Below are positions 48,966 to 59,864 of a stretch of DNA of 64,000 bases, piece by piece. This DNA comes from an uncultured Bacteroidales bacterium (GTDB lineage: Bacteria; Bacteroidota; Bacteroidia; Bacteroidales; P3), in assembly GCA_947168515.1 (NCBI GenBank), contig CAMVMF010000007.1, positions 1 to 64,000 on the forward strand. The letters run 5' to 3'. The translations under genes were made by a program, and so were the position numbers. The notes under the pieces are model-generated. The model ran no database searches. It saw only the letters and a list, made by a program, of their open reading frames with translations, and was not told the origin of the DNA. How positions within the stretch are numbered: the stretch's first letter is position 1; the number at the start of each line of letters is the position of its first letter.

Positions 48966-49007
48966 TAAAAAGATGGGAGACAGATATTCTGACTCCCATC
49001 TTTTTTT
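48966..49007 (+). terminator. Rho-independent terminator
   Basis: AAAAAGATGGGAG...CTCCCATCTTTTTTT. Confidence 0.9.
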
Positions 49008-49156
49008 ATTGGATTGTGAATTATTAGCAGTCTGCAACTTGCATCACTCAGGCAATCGCCGCACACGCACCGAAACATCCGTCTCACCTCAGCCGGCTCC
49101 CTCTCGTCACGGCATAACGAAAACTCTTCGTGACATGTGGGTGGGCAGCGATGCCA

Positions 49157-51031
49157 CTATTTTTTCTTACCGAACCCAAATGTAGGCAACTCCACATTGC
49201 GGAATGCAGACAGAATGGGATTACCCGAAGAGGTCTCGTTACCGTAGATCTCGGCAATGAGATTCTTGTATTTTTCCATCAACACCTTTCGACGGATTTT
49301 CAGCGTCGGCGACAGCAATCCATTATTGGCCGTCCACTCATCGGCCACCAGACGGAAATTCTTAATCTGCTCATGAGCCGCAAAGTCGCGGTTGGCAGCA
49401 GCAATTACCTCGCGGTACTTTTCCTTCACCTCGGGCAAAGCCAACAACGCCACATTGTCGCGATAGTGCAAATGGTGCTTCAGGGCCCAATAGTGCAAAG
49501 TGTTGAAATTGGGAGAAATAATAGCCGAAGCACTCTTTTCATTTTCACCCACAATCATCACCTGTTCTATGTACTCCGACTCGCGCAACTTATTCTCTAA
49601 TAACTGGGGAGCGATATACTTACCGGCCGACAATTTGAAAATATCCTTCTTGCGGTCGGTAATTCGCAGATAACGGGGGCCACCGATGCCGGTACCCACC
49701 ATCTCTCCAACGTCGCCAGTATGGAACCAGCCATCTTCGTCAATAACCTGAGCGGTATACTCGGGGTCTTTATAGTAACCCATCATCACATGGGGACCGC
49801 GTGTCAGTATTTCGCCGTCATCGGCAAACTTCACCTCTACTCCTTCCAAAATGGGGCCTACGGTGCCAATCTTCACCCATCCCTTGGCGGGGTTGTTCAC
49901 GGCAATGACGGGCGAGGTTTCGGACAGGCCGTAGCCCTCATGAATATAGATACCCGCGGCAGCAAAGGTGCGCAACATCCGGGGCTGTATACTGCTAGAA
50001 CCAGTAATTACGCACAACTCGTGCCCACCGAATTTTTCACGCCAATGACGATAGACCATGCGGTCGTAGAACCACTGTGAAAGTTGATAGAAAAGGGAAA
50101 CCTTTTGCAAGTTGGAGTAGTCCCATCGGGCGCCATGCTTAAATGCCCGGTCATAGATTTTTTTCTTGAGTCCCTTGAAATCTTTGCCGGCGGCATACAG
50201 CTTGTCGTACACCATTTCCAGCACGCGGGGAACGGCACAAAAGCCATCGGCATGCAGTTCCTGCAGGTTTTGCTGAATGGTACCCATATTCTCAGCATAG
50301 TAAATGCCCACACCGCGGTATTGGAAATGGTAGTTCATGCTGCGCTCGTAGATGTGGTTCAGCGGCAGGAAGCTAAGGGCTATAGACCCTGCAGGCATGT
50401 AGTTGACTTTGGCATGGGCCAGGAAGTTGCTGCATAGATTTCTGTGTGAGAGCATCACCCCCTTAGGGTCACCCGTGGTACCCGAAGTATAAATCAACGT
50501 GGCACAATCTTCTGGACGGATGGTTTCTTTCAAATGAAGCAACGTAGGGGCGTTCTTTTCCTTACTACTAATACCCAATTTCAGAATGTCAAACGTGCGA
50601 GGATAGCCATCAATCTTCTCCAAAGTGTAAACCTTCGGAGCCTTTTCAATCTTTTCCAGGGCCGGGGCCACACGCTTGAGCATGATGCGGTTGCTGATGA
50701 ACATATACTGCGCCTCGCTATGGCTGATTATATGAGCATAGTTCTCCACACTCAACGTAGGATAAATGGGCACATGGATAACACCCGTCAGCGCACAAGC
50801 CATGTCAGTGAAATTCCACTCTGGACAGTTGGCTGTCATGGTAATGATTTTATCGCCAGGTTTCAGGCCCATTTCCAACAGTCCACAAGCCATATAATGG
50901 GCAATATAATAGTATTTTTTTGTGCTGTATTTAATCCATTCTCCTTTTTCCTTGGCACACAGAACGTCCTCTTTGTCAGGGAATTGTTCGAGTAGGTAAT
51001 CAAGCAGGTCAAACGTACGTGTTATTTCCAT
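49157..51031 (-). CDS. Long-chain acyl-CoA synthetase (AMP-forming)
   Basis: TLIYTSGTTGDPKGVMLSHRNL, EGYGLSETSPVIAVN, GWFHTGDVGEM; start MEITRTFDLLDYL at 51031. Confidence 0.95.
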   Translation of the reverse strand: MEITRTFDLLDYLLEQFPDKEDVLCAKEKGEWIKYSTKKYYYIAHYMACGLLEMGLKPGDKIITMTANCPEWNFTDMACALTGVIHVPIYPTLSVENYAHIISHSEAQYMFISNRIMLKRVAPALEKIEKAPKVYTLEKIDGYPRTFDILKLGISSKEKNAPTLLHLKETIRPEDCATLIYTSGTTGDPKGVMLSHRNLCSNFLAHAKVNYMPAGSIALSFLPLNHIYERSMNYHFQYRGVGIYYAENMGTIQQNLQELHADGFCAVPRVLEMVYDKLYAAGKDFKGLKKKIYDRAFKHGARWDYSNLQKVSLFYQLSQWFYDRMVYRHWREKFGGHELCVITGSSSIQPRMLRTFAAAGIYIHEGYGLSETSPVIAVNNPAKGWVKIGTVGPILEGVEVKFADDGEILTRGPHVMMGYYKDPEYTAQVIDEDGWFHTGDVGEMVGTGIGGPRYLRITDRKKDIFKLSAGKYIAPQLLENKLRESEYIEQVMIVGENEKSASAIISPNFNTLHYWALKHHLHYRDNVALLALPEVKEKYREVIAAANRDFAAHEQIKNFRLVADEWTANNGLLSPTLKIRRKVLMEKYKNLIAEIYGNETSSGNPILSAFRNVELPTFGFGKKK

Positions 51032-51403
51032 TTCGTTGCTGTAATTAAAATGCAAATATACGACTATTTTTCGGAATACCAACTTTATTTTTTCCTCTCG
51101 GCGTTGCCATTTTGAACCTTCCATCTACGTCCACCTTGCAGCCATCCTGCCAAACCTTTGCTGTACGCTCGCTCTACACTCGCCTCTCGTTATTTGGTAG
51201 AAGAGCCTCTGACGTGACATTCTGCACCGTGGGAAATGCCCAACATGTATTGCTCTATCAAGTTTGATTATACGCTGATCCATTGCAACGTTATGATTTG
51301 GGAATGTGCGGATTCTGAAACAAAGATTGATAATTTTCAATCATATCTTATTTTTTTTGTATTTTTGCAATTTCTTTTGGATTGAAAAAGGAGTAAGAAA
51401 AGC

Positions 51404-52744
51404 ATGAATATAATAATTGCTGGAGACGGAGAAGTTGGGTTTTACCTTGCCAAATCGCTGACCGAGTTGGACCACAACATCACAGTTGTGGACCCCAATT
51501 CCGAATTACTGAAACGCCTTGAGAAGGAGACCGACCTCATGACCATTGCCGGTTCTTCCACCTCTCCCAAGGTGCTGGAAGATGCCAATGTGGGCAGCTG
51601 CGACCTCTTTCTATCAGTGCTACACGACGAAAGTATCAACCTCATGAGCTGTGTGTTGGCCCGCAAACTTGGTGCCAGAAAAACCGTGGCCCGCATCAGC
51701 AACACAGAGTTGCTTTATCCCAAACACCGCGACATGTTCCGCGACCTAGGCGTTGACGAAATGGTCTGTCCCGAGCGCATTGCCGCCAAAGAAATCACCA
51801 ATCTCATAAACAATTCTGTTGCCACCGAATTTTTCGACTTCTCGAGCGGCCTACTCACCATGTACCTCATTCATCTCGAAGCCGACTCCCCCGTGTCCGG
51901 ACATAGTGTCAAGGAGCTGGTCCAGAACCATAACACGCTCCAAGTTCGCATTGTTGCCATCCTACGAGGCGGACAGACAATCTTCCCTCACCTCGACACC
52001 ACCTTCCAACAGGGCGACCTAGTATACCTCATCAGCCGCCCCAACCAGTTCGACAGCATCAAACGCGTTGCCGGCAAGACCGAAGTGAGCATCAAGAAAG
52101 CCATGATTGTCGGAGCCGGACGTGTCGGCCGTTTTGCCGCCCAAACCCTCGAAGACAAAATCCACATCACCCTTTTTGAAGAATCTAAAGCCCGCTGCGA
52201 CGAAGCCGCTGGCATACTCAACAAAACCCTTATCATCAACGGTGATGCCACAGACATCGAACTCCTCAAAGAGGAAGGGCTACAAAACACCGACGCCTTC
52301 ATTTCCGTTACAGACTCTTCCGAAACCAACATCCTCACCTGCCTTCATGCCAAGAAACTGGGCGTGCATCGCACCATTGCCTTGGTAGAGAACACTGGCT
52401 TCATCAGCCTGTCGCAAGACATTGGCATCGACACCATAATTAATAAAAAACTAATCACAGCCAGCTACATATCTCGATTCATTGTCAAAGGCGATGCAGT
52501 CCGCAGCAAATGGCTCAGTGGCACCAATGCCGAGCTGGTAGAGTTCAACGTGGCCAAACACGCCTACGCCACCCGCCATACCATACGGGACCTATCCTTA
52601 CCCCAAGGGTCTACCATCGGAGGCATCATTCGTGGAAACCAGAGCATACTGCCCACTCGCGACACCCAAATAGAGCCCAAAGACAAAGTCATCGTCTTCG
52701 CACTCCCCAAGGTTATGGACCAAGTGGCAAAAATGTTTGGCTAA
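51404..52744 (+). CDS. trkA: Trk system potassium transporter TrkA
   Basis: MNIIIAGDGEVGFYLAKSLTELDHNITVVD; two RCK_N/RCK_C units. Confidence 0.95.
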   Translation: MNIIIAGDGEVGFYLAKSLTELDHNITVVDPNSELLKRLEKETDLMTIAGSSTSPKVLEDANVGSCDLFLSVLHDESINLMSCVLARKLGARKTVARISNTELLYPKHRDMFRDLGVDEMVCPERIAAKEITNLINNSVATEFFDFSSGLLTMYLIHLEADSPVSGHSVKELVQNHNTLQVRIVAILRGGQTIFPHLDTTFQQGDLVYLISRPNQFDSIKRVAGKTEVSIKKAMIVGAGRVGRFAAQTLEDKIHITLFEESKARCDEAAGILNKTLIINGDATDIELLKEEGLQNTDAFISVTDSSETNILTCLHAKKLGVHRTIALVENTGFISLSQDIGIDTIINKKLITASYISRFIVKGDAVRSKWLSGTNAELVEFNVAKHAYATRHTIRDLSLPQGSTIGGIIRGNQSILPTRDTQIEPKDKVIVFALPKVMDQVAKMFG

Positions 52745-52852
52745 AAAAAAGATTAGGTTCAACAATATACATCTCCAACATCTGTTAATCCACAATATAC
52801 ATAACAATTAAAGCGGTAACACATTCCATAGTTCGTAAATCGTACCAACACC

Positions 52853-54358
52853 TTGCCAATCCACACCAAAATAGAAGAATGGCCGGCCGAGAGGCTGGGA
52901 CTACGCAGATTCAATTTCCGACTCATTGCGCGACTCACTGGAATTTTGCTCATCTATATGGCCATCAGCATGGTCCTGCCATTAGCTGTATCACTCTTCT
53001 ACCGCGACGGGGCTCAGTTCGCCATCGTGATTTCTGGCACTACCATACTCATTCTGGGTTTATTCCTCCGCAACTTTGTGGGCAGGAATGCCACCTTTGA
53101 CCTGAAGGAGACTGAGAGCTATTGGTTCACCGCTTTCATCTGGCTAGCCATACCCTTTTGCGGCACTATACCCTATCTTTTCTCAGGCACCATAGGCTCT
53201 TTCACCGATGCCGTTTTCGAGTCGGTCAGCGGATTCACCACCACAGGCTCCTCCATCCTCTCCAAGCCCGAGAACCTGCCGGAGAGCCTTTTAGTATACC
53301 GTTCTTTTACACAATGGATTGGTGGCATGGGATTCATGCTTTTCGTTGTTGCCATCCTTCGCAAGTTGGGTGTTGGTGGCGAGCAGTTATACGAAGCCGA
53401 ATTTTCCGGCACCCGCCAACGCAAACTCCACCCCCATCTCTCCAAGAGCGTCACCCGCCTTTTCACCATCTACTCCATACTCACTTTCACCATGATGGTT
53501 TTGTTGTTGGTCAGCGGGACCTCTGTTTTCGAATCCCTATGCCTGTCCTTCAGCACAGTTTCCACCGGAGGATTTGTACCCCACAGCATGGGGTTAATAT
53601 CTTTGAGCAACGGTAGCCTCAGCGTTGTTACCGTCTTCATGATTCTCAGCGGCATCAGTCTTGCCCAACTCTATTACCTTTTCACTTTCAAGTGGCGCCA
53701 ATACAGCCGTGACGAGGAGCTATGGTCCTATCTCGGCATCTTCGTCCTCGTCAGTCTCGTGAGCACCATTGCATTTACAACCGTGGGCAACGACTTTCGC
53801 ACGTCGCTCCGTTACAGCATCTTCCACATAGCCTCCAGCATGTCCTCCTGCGGATTCTACATCCCGCAACCGCAGCATTGGTCCTTTCTCGTCAGTGTGC
53901 TCACCTTCCTGCTTATCCTGATGGGTGCCTCTGCGGGCTCCACAGGTGGTGGCATAAAGATTTTGCGCGTCATCACTCTCTATAAATACATTAGCAACTA
54001 TTTTACCCGTATGATTCACCCCAATGCAGTCACTTGCGTCAAGGTCAACCAAAAGGTAGTAGAGGAAGACTACATCAACAAAATCTTTGCGTTTGTATTC
54101 CTCTACATCGCCTTCATTCTCATAGGGGCCTTCATACTCACCCTTTGCGGCTGCACTATCCCCGACTCTATATGCATGGCCGCTGCCAACATCAGTAACC
54201 TAGGCCCCTCGCCTCTAATCAACAGTTTGGGCGGCAGCCTAGACTACAGCACACTTCCACAGATAGCCAAATGGGCCCTCTCCACTCTCATGGTGGCAGG
54301 ACGAATCGAGCTCTTTGCCATCATCGCCATCGTATCCCCGGCCTACTGGAAGCGATGA
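52853..54358 (+). CDS. trkH: TrkH family potassium uptake protein
   Basis: DAVFESVSGFTTTGSSIL, FTQWIGGMGFML, MGASAGSTGGGIKILRV. Confidence 0.94.
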   Translation: MPIHTKIEEWPAERLGLRRFNFRLIARLTGILLIYMAISMVLPLAVSLFYRDGAQFAIVISGTTILILGLFLRNFVGRNATFDLKETESYWFTAFIWLAIPFCGTIPYLFSGTIGSFTDAVFESVSGFTTTGSSILSKPENLPESLLVYRSFTQWIGGMGFMLFVVAILRKLGVGGEQLYEAEFSGTRQRKLHPHLSKSVTRLFTIYSILTFTMMVLLLVSGTSVFESLCLSFSTVSTGGFVPHSMGLISLSNGSLSVVTVFMILSGISLAQLYYLFTFKWRQYSRDEELWSYLGIFVLVSLVSTIAFTTVGNDFRTSLRYSIFHIASSMSSCGFYIPQPQHWSFLVSVLTFLLILMGASAGSTGGGIKILRVITLYKYISNYFTRMIHPNAVTCVKVNQKVVEEDYINKIFAFVFLYIAFILIGAFILTLCGCTIPDSICMAAANISNLGPSPLINSLGGSLDYSTLPQIAKWALSTLMVAGRIELFAIIAIVSPAYWKR

Positions 54359-54435
54359 AAAAACGAACGTATAAATACATAATAATAGATTAGCTCATCA
54401 CACAGATTAAGTACATATTACGTTTTCTCGGCATC

Positions 54436-55851
54436 ATGCTGATGGTAGAGGGCCTACTCATACTGGCCTGCCTAATTCCGGCATTTCATTTTGCCGACGG
54501 CACCTGGCCTGCAATTACTGCTTCAGGGCTTTTCACCTTCAACATAGGCCTCTTTCTCACAGTCAGCTTCCATGGGGCCCACCGCATCACCGACAAGCGC
54601 CTGGCGTACCTGCTGGTTGTAATAATGTGGGTAGTCCTCTCCCTCTTTGGCACCCTGCCATATTTGTCCACTGGTGCCACCACCTCCTTTGCCAACGCCC
54701 TCTTCGAATCCACTTCGGGCATCACCTCCACTGGTGCCACCATTTTCTCGGCAGTCGAATGGCTGCCCGCCTCCATTCTCCTTTGGCGCAGTATGACCCA
54801 ATGGATTGGAGGTTTCGGCATCGTGCTGTTGGTGTTGGCCCTAGTGCCTTCCATGGGCATCAACAAATACAGCCTTTACACAGCCGAGGCCTCGGGGGCC
54901 GACAACACAGGTAAACAGACCACCTCCATGGGGGCCACCGTCCGCCACACCTTAGGAGTCTACATCCTACTTACATGCTTTTTCATATTGGTGCTGTGGA
55001 AGAGCGGCTTACACATATGGGATGCTGTCAACATCACCTTTACCAACATCTCTTCTGGAGGTTTTTCTATCTACAACAACAGCCTTGAGCACCTCACCCA
55101 CACCCAGCAATACATCACGGCTGCCATCATGCTACTCAGCGGCATCAATTTCTCCATGCTCTACTATTTTCTGACCCTCGACTGGAAACGCCTGCGCAAC
55201 AAGTTCGACCAGCTCATCTGCTATCTTACCACCTTTCTCATCGGTGCCGTCTTTGCCATACTTGCCCTTGCCCTCAAGATGGGATACTCATGGGCAGATG
55301 CTGTCCGTTGCGGCATCGTGCAAACCATCAGCGTACTCACCACCACGGGCTCGTTGGTTGCGGACACCTCACAGTGGTGGGTACCCATCACTTTCCTTTT
55401 TGTGGTTCTGTCACTCTGCGGAGGCATGGCCGGAGCCACCACAGGAGGACTCAAGACCATGCGCGTACTCATTCTTATCCGCAACGTGCGCAAGATTCTC
55501 CGAGACCGCCTACACCCACGTTCGGTCAACCCGGTTCGCCTTAACCGCAAGCCTGTATCCGAAGACATCATCACAAACGTCATGGTCATATTCATGGTTT
55601 ATGCAGCAGTGACCTTTGTAGGCATCATGCTACTCATGCTCAGCGGCATCAATGCTACTGAGTCCATCGGGGCTGCCATCGCTTGCATTACCAGCTACGG
55701 ACCAGGTCTTGGCACTAGTGGGGGCTTTGGTTGCTATGCTGATTTCACCACCTCGGGCAAAATAATTTGCACCCTTCTCATGCTCTTAGGCCGACTCGAA
55801 TGTCTCACACTCATAATCCTATTTGTGCCCAAATTTTGGTCGAGAGGATAG
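54436..55851 (+). CDS. trkH: TrkH family potassium uptake protein, second copy
   Basis: NALFESTSGITSTGATIF, MTQWIGGFGIVLL, GGMAGATTGGLKTMRVLIL. Confidence 0.94.
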   Translation: MLMVEGLLILACLIPAFHFADGTWPAITASGLFTFNIGLFLTVSFHGAHRITDKRLAYLLVVIMWVVLSLFGTLPYLSTGATTSFANALFESTSGITSTGATIFSAVEWLPASILLWRSMTQWIGGFGIVLLVLALVPSMGINKYSLYTAEASGADNTGKQTTSMGATVRHTLGVYILLTCFFILVLWKSGLHIWDAVNITFTNISSGGFSIYNNSLEHLTHTQQYITAAIMLLSGINFSMLYYFLTLDWKRLRNKFDQLICYLTTFLIGAVFAILALALKMGYSWADAVRCGIVQTISVLTTTGSLVADTSQWWVPITFLFVVLSLCGGMAGATTGGLKTMRVLILIRNVRKILRDRLHPRSVNPVRLNRKPVSEDIITNVMVIFMVYAAVTFVGIMLLMLSGINATESIGAAIACITSYGPGLGTSGGFGCYADFTTSGKIICTLLMLLGRLECLTLIILFVPKFWSRG

Positions 55852-56063
55852 ATGTGACAAAGATTACTTCCAATTATGGTACCTGTAGGACATTGGCGAA
55901 TTATATGCCCTACTTGACTGGAAGATGCTAGACAGAGACAACCTCGCCAACCTAAGGATAGTTATGATACAGATAAGTAACAACACTTAGTTTAAAAAAA
56001 AATATAAATCTATAATAAGTATAGAAAAAAAGTAGTACTTTTGCAATTTGAAATAAAGTACCT

Positions 56064-56738
56064 ATGGAGACTCCTATCATATCACTTAAGGACGTAACAA
56101 TCAGTCACGAAGAGGGGCCATTACTCACCCATGTCGACCTCCAGATCGATGCAGGGGAGTTCGTATATCTCATTGGTAAGAGTGGTGCTGGGAAGACCTC
56201 GCTGCTTCGTACTCTCTATGCCGACCTCGATATTGACACTGGCGAAGCCCGAGTGTGCGACTTCGACCTCGTACATCTCAAGCGTCGCCAAATCCCCCTG
56301 CTCAGACGCCGCATCGGCATCGTATTCCAGAACTTCCGCCTCCTTGGGGACCGCAATGTGCACGACAACTTAGAATTTGTCTTACGCGCCACAGGATGGA
56401 AGCACAGCGAGATTGAGCCCCAGATTGTCAAGACACTGCAAGCTGTAGGCATAGCCGACAAAGCCAAGGCTCGAGTGCACAACCTTTCTGAGGGCGAACA
56501 GCAGCGTGTGGGAATTGCCCGCGCCCTCATCAACAATCCAAGCCTTATTTTAGCCGACGAGCCCACTGGCAACCTCGACCCCAACACTTCGTCGGACATC
56601 ATGGAACTGTTGGTGGACATCAACCGGCAGACGGGCACTACGATGCTGATTTCTTCACACGACTTTATGATGATAGATAAATACCAGTCACGCATACTGG
56701 TATGCGAAAACGGGACTATTACCGACCCTCAACAATAA
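56064..56738 (+). CDS. ftsE: FtsE-like ABC transporter ATP-binding protein
   Basis: LIGKSGAGKTSLLRTLYADL, IGIVFQNFRLLGDRNVHDNLEF, LSEGEQQRVGIARALINNPSLILADEPTGNLD. Confidence 0.88.
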   Translation: METPIISLKDVTISHEEGPLLTHVDLQIDAGEFVYLIGKSGAGKTSLLRTLYADLDIDTGEARVCDFDLVHLKRRQIPLLRRRIGIVFQNFRLLGDRNVHDNLEFVLRATGWKHSEIEPQIVKTLQAVGIADKAKARVHNLSEGEQQRVGIARALINNPSLILADEPTGNLDPNTSSDIMELLVDINRQTGTTMLISSHDFMMIDKYQSRILVCENGTITDPQQ

Positions 56739-56852
56739 AATATAAAATTCTACGTTAATAAAGGGATAGAAAAAAAATAAAACGCTGAATTATGAGTGGC
56801 TGCTATCCCATCAGATTTCGGAACTCAAAATTCTAAAAGAAAACAATATACG

Positions 56853-57923
56853 ATGAAGAAACACCTCTTTATAATCATGCTGGCCGCCTTGGCAATCATT
56901 CCTACAGCCAATGTTCAGGCCCAGTATCTTAAGAAGAAACCGACCACCGACATTGCCCGAGAGGGAAACAACAAACGTCTTTGGCTCCGCAGCAAGGCCG
57001 ACACCAACTGGTATCCCACGCCGGGAGGCCTATACGAACAGGTGACCATGCCCAATACCAAAAAGGGCAAAAAAGTAGAACCCATTATCGACCAGGGGGG
57101 CAAACACAAAGTACGTGAGAGCGCCTATGACACGGTGTGGAAATTCACCGCTTTTGATGGTAAGACATTCTACTTTGTCGACTACAACTACAACAATTTC
57201 CGCCCTCTGAAATGGCAGCGCGATAACGACCGCGACTGGGGCAAGTTCGATCCCGTCATGGACTATCTAAAAAGTGCTGGCCGCATTCCCATGCACCTAT
57301 GCGCTGTCTTCGCCATCAACCCCTCAGTCACCGATCCCGACTTGCGCGACGAACTGATTGCAAAGGCTCAGATGGAGGCCCTGATTTCCCTCGATTATTT
57401 TCGAGATATCCTTATCGAACTAGAGATGAAAAACAAAATATCCTACAAAGTGGCAGAAATCGACTGGCGCTATTGGAAGGACGAAGACTACTATCACGAG
57501 CCTCAGCCCGAAGACGAACTCATTCGAGTGGGGCTTATCTGCGACTTCAGTTCCAAGAAAATCGACCTATTGCCTAGTGCGGCCAAGAATGCACGTTCCT
57601 TTGCCGAGATTAAGTTCTTTGCCAACGATGCCACAATTCAGCCTTCTTATAACGCCGAATTAGACGACTTGGCCAAATACATGAAAGAGGAGAAGAATCT
57701 CGAAGTGCTGCTTGTAGGATATTGCGACAACGTAGGCACAGAGGCTTACAACATGGGCCTCTCGCGTCAGCGTGCCGTCGAGGTGAAGAAGGCCCTGATG
57801 AAACGTGGAATACAAGAACACCGCATCGAAATCCTTGCCAAAGGTGAGGACGACCCTGTAGGCGACAACAATACACTCAGCGGCCGGTCTGCCAACAACC
57901 GAGTCACCGTCACTATGCAGTAA
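56853..57923 (+). CDS. OmpA C-terminal domain protein with long uncharacterised N-terminus
   Basis: LEVLLVGYCDNVGTEAYNMGLSRQRAVEVKKALMKRGIQEHRIEILAKGEDDP...NRVTV. Confidence 0.85.
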   Translation: MKKHLFIIMLAALAIIPTANVQAQYLKKKPTTDIAREGNNKRLWLRSKADTNWYPTPGGLYEQVTMPNTKKGKKVEPIIDQGGKHKVRESAYDTVWKFTAFDGKTFYFVDYNYNNFRPLKWQRDNDRDWGKFDPVMDYLKSAGRIPMHLCAVFAINPSVTDPDLRDELIAKAQMEALISLDYFRDILIELEMKNKISYKVAEIDWRYWKDEDYYHEPQPEDELIRVGLICDFSSKKIDLLPSAAKNARSFAEIKFFANDATIQPSYNAELDDLAKYMKEEKNLEVLLVGYCDNVGTEAYNMGLSRQRAVEVKKALMKRGIQEHRIEILAKGEDDPVGDNNTLSGRSANNRVTVTMQ

Positions 57924-57931
57924 CCAGGTTT

Positions 57932-58855
57932 TTGAACAACATAGAAGAATATAGAAAATTATGCGAGACGGAGGGACATAACATCCCTCTGTTTCTGCAA
58001 TATTGGTGGATGGAGACAGTATGCCACGGCAAACAATGGGACGTTGCGCTAGCGCGTGACTCCGAAGGTAACATTGCCGCCGCCATGCCCTACCTCATCG
58101 GTTCTAAAATGGGCCTGCGTTATGTATTGCAGCCTCAACTGACACAATACAACGGACCTTGGTACCGTCCTAATGCCAACCAGCCCGAAGCCACACGCCA
58201 ACTAATGGAGCACTTTGCCGGTCTTCGTTTGGCCCTCTTCAATCAGAACTTCAGCCCAGCCGTTACTTCTATAGAAGGATGGAAGGGATACCAAAACACG
58301 TCCCGCGTCACCTACCGCATCGAAGACATCAGCAACCCCGAAGAGGTTTTCAACCACTTCGACAAACGCCATAGACAGCGACAGATTCGCCACTGCCAAC
58401 CGTTGCTGCATCCCACAGAAGTCCTGCCCTCCGATTTTGCCAACCTGCACACCCAATACTGGCTTTCGAGAGGTAAAAAGGACTTGCTTTCACAAGCGTT
58501 TATGACTCGTATAATTGCCAAAACCCTCCAACGCGGCCAAGGCATCCTCCTAGGACTCAACGACACTAACGGAACCTTGCAAGCGGCACGCTTTGTGGCC
58601 TTCGATTCCCACAGCGCTTATTCCCTCCTCTCCGCCCTCAATCCTAGAGGGCATCTTGGGGGAGCCTCCCCACTGCTTTTCTGGTACATCATACAACAAC
58701 TCTCCACACGCACCCTCAGTTTCGATTTTGAAGGGAGCATGGTACCTAGTATAGCCTACTCCTACAGCCTCTATGGAGCGCAACCCGTCACCTACTACCA
58801 GATGACCCGTTATAGCAACCCATTGATGCGCGCTCTTTTTAAGAAAAAAATATGA
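57932..58855 (+). CDS. GNAT/FemAB-like acyltransferase family protein
   Basis: IPLFLQYWWMETVCHGKQWDVALARDSEGNIAAAMPYLIG; LFWYIIQQLSTRTLSFDFEGSMVPSIAYSYSLYGAQPVTYYQM. Confidence 0.7.
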   Translation: MNNIEEYRKLCETEGHNIPLFLQYWWMETVCHGKQWDVALARDSEGNIAAAMPYLIGSKMGLRYVLQPQLTQYNGPWYRPNANQPEATRQLMEHFAGLRLALFNQNFSPAVTSIEGWKGYQNTSRVTYRIEDISNPEEVFNHFDKRHRQRQIRHCQPLLHPTEVLPSDFANLHTQYWLSRGKKDLLSQAFMTRIIAKTLQRGQGILLGLNDTNGTLQAARFVAFDSHSAYSLLSALNPRGHLGGASPLLFWYIIQQLSTRTLSFDFEGSMVPSIAYSYSLYGAQPVTYYQMTRYSNPLMRALFKKKI

Positions 58856-59817
58856 TTGCCGACGACATACGCCATATAGACTACAATACGCTTCCTATCA
58901 GCGACTACAGCCGCAGCTATATTCTGCGTATGCTACCTCATCTAGATTATTATTTAGACATCTACAACCTCTGTATTTCCAAACTGCTACACCTCATGCA
59001 CCAAAAACCCGAAAGCCTAACAGTGGTGGACTATGGTGGAGGGCATGGATTCCTTTCTTGCATGTTGGCGCACATGGGATTTGGCAGGGTAATATATGTA
59101 GACTACAACCCGCAGGCTGTCGAAACCATCCAGAGCATCAAACAACATTTGGGGTACGGGCCTGATGTCATTTTACAAGGCGATGCCTCCTCCTTGCGAC
59201 AATGGTGCGAGACAAACAACATACACCCCGATGGACTCTTGGGCATGGATGTCATCGAACACATCTACCGTCTAGAAACGTTTTTCGATGACCTTTATGC
59301 CATCGGTCCCATGCCCATGATTTTCACCACCGGATCCACACCATACAATCCTCTCGTCGTCCGCCGCCTACACAAGGTGATGCTTGCCGACGAACATGGA
59401 CACAACGGGCAACTCGGATTCTACCAGATGCGACGCCAATACCTAGCAGAGCATCTGCCCCAACTCTCCGAACAGCAGCTAGACTATTGGGCCCAACACA
59501 CTCGTGGACTTCGATTCAGTGACCTTTTACCAACCGTTAGCAGTGGCATCCATCCATCTATCAACGACCGCTATAATACTTGCGATCCAGCCACCGGCAG
59601 TTGGACAGAACGCATTCTTCCGTTAGAGTCTTACCAAGAAATACTCATACCCCATGGTGCCAAAATAGAAGTCTGCAACGGATTCTACAACACCCATCGG
59701 TCCGGTGTCAAGGCCTTTACATCGCAAATACTCAATAGTTTTCTGAAAGTCTCCGGCCCGTTTTCCCGTCCTTTGGCCCCATTTATCTTATTGACTATTA
59801 CTAGTTGTAATGTGTAA
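58852..59817 (+). CDS. Class I SAM-dependent methyltransferase
   Basis: LTVVDYGGGHGFLSCMLAHMGFGRVIYVDYNPQAVETIQ; overlaps upstream stop by 4 nt. Confidence 0.85.
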   Translation: MIADDIRHIDYNTLPISDYSRSYILRMLPHLDYYLDIYNLCISKLLHLMHQKPESLTVVDYGGGHGFLSCMLAHMGFGRVIYVDYNPQAVETIQSIKQHLGYGPDVILQGDASSLRQWCETNNIHPDGLLGMDVIEHIYRLETFFDDLYAIGPMPMIFTTGSTPYNPLVVRRLHKVMLADEHGHNGQLGFYQMRRQYLAEHLPQLSEQQLDYWAQHTRGLRFSDLLPTVSSGIHPSINDRYNTCDPATGSWTERILPLESYQEILIPHGAKIEVCNGFYNTHRSGVKAFTSQILNSFLKVSGPFSRPLAPFILLTITSCNV

Positions 59818-59864
59818 ACATCCGAACGTATAACCCCTATTAGCGCATCCACCTATTATATTTT

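Noticed and set aside
51125-51340. 71-aa minus-strand ORF upstream of the acyl-CoA synthetase
   Set aside because: No motif and no clear start context; likely divergent promoter DNA.
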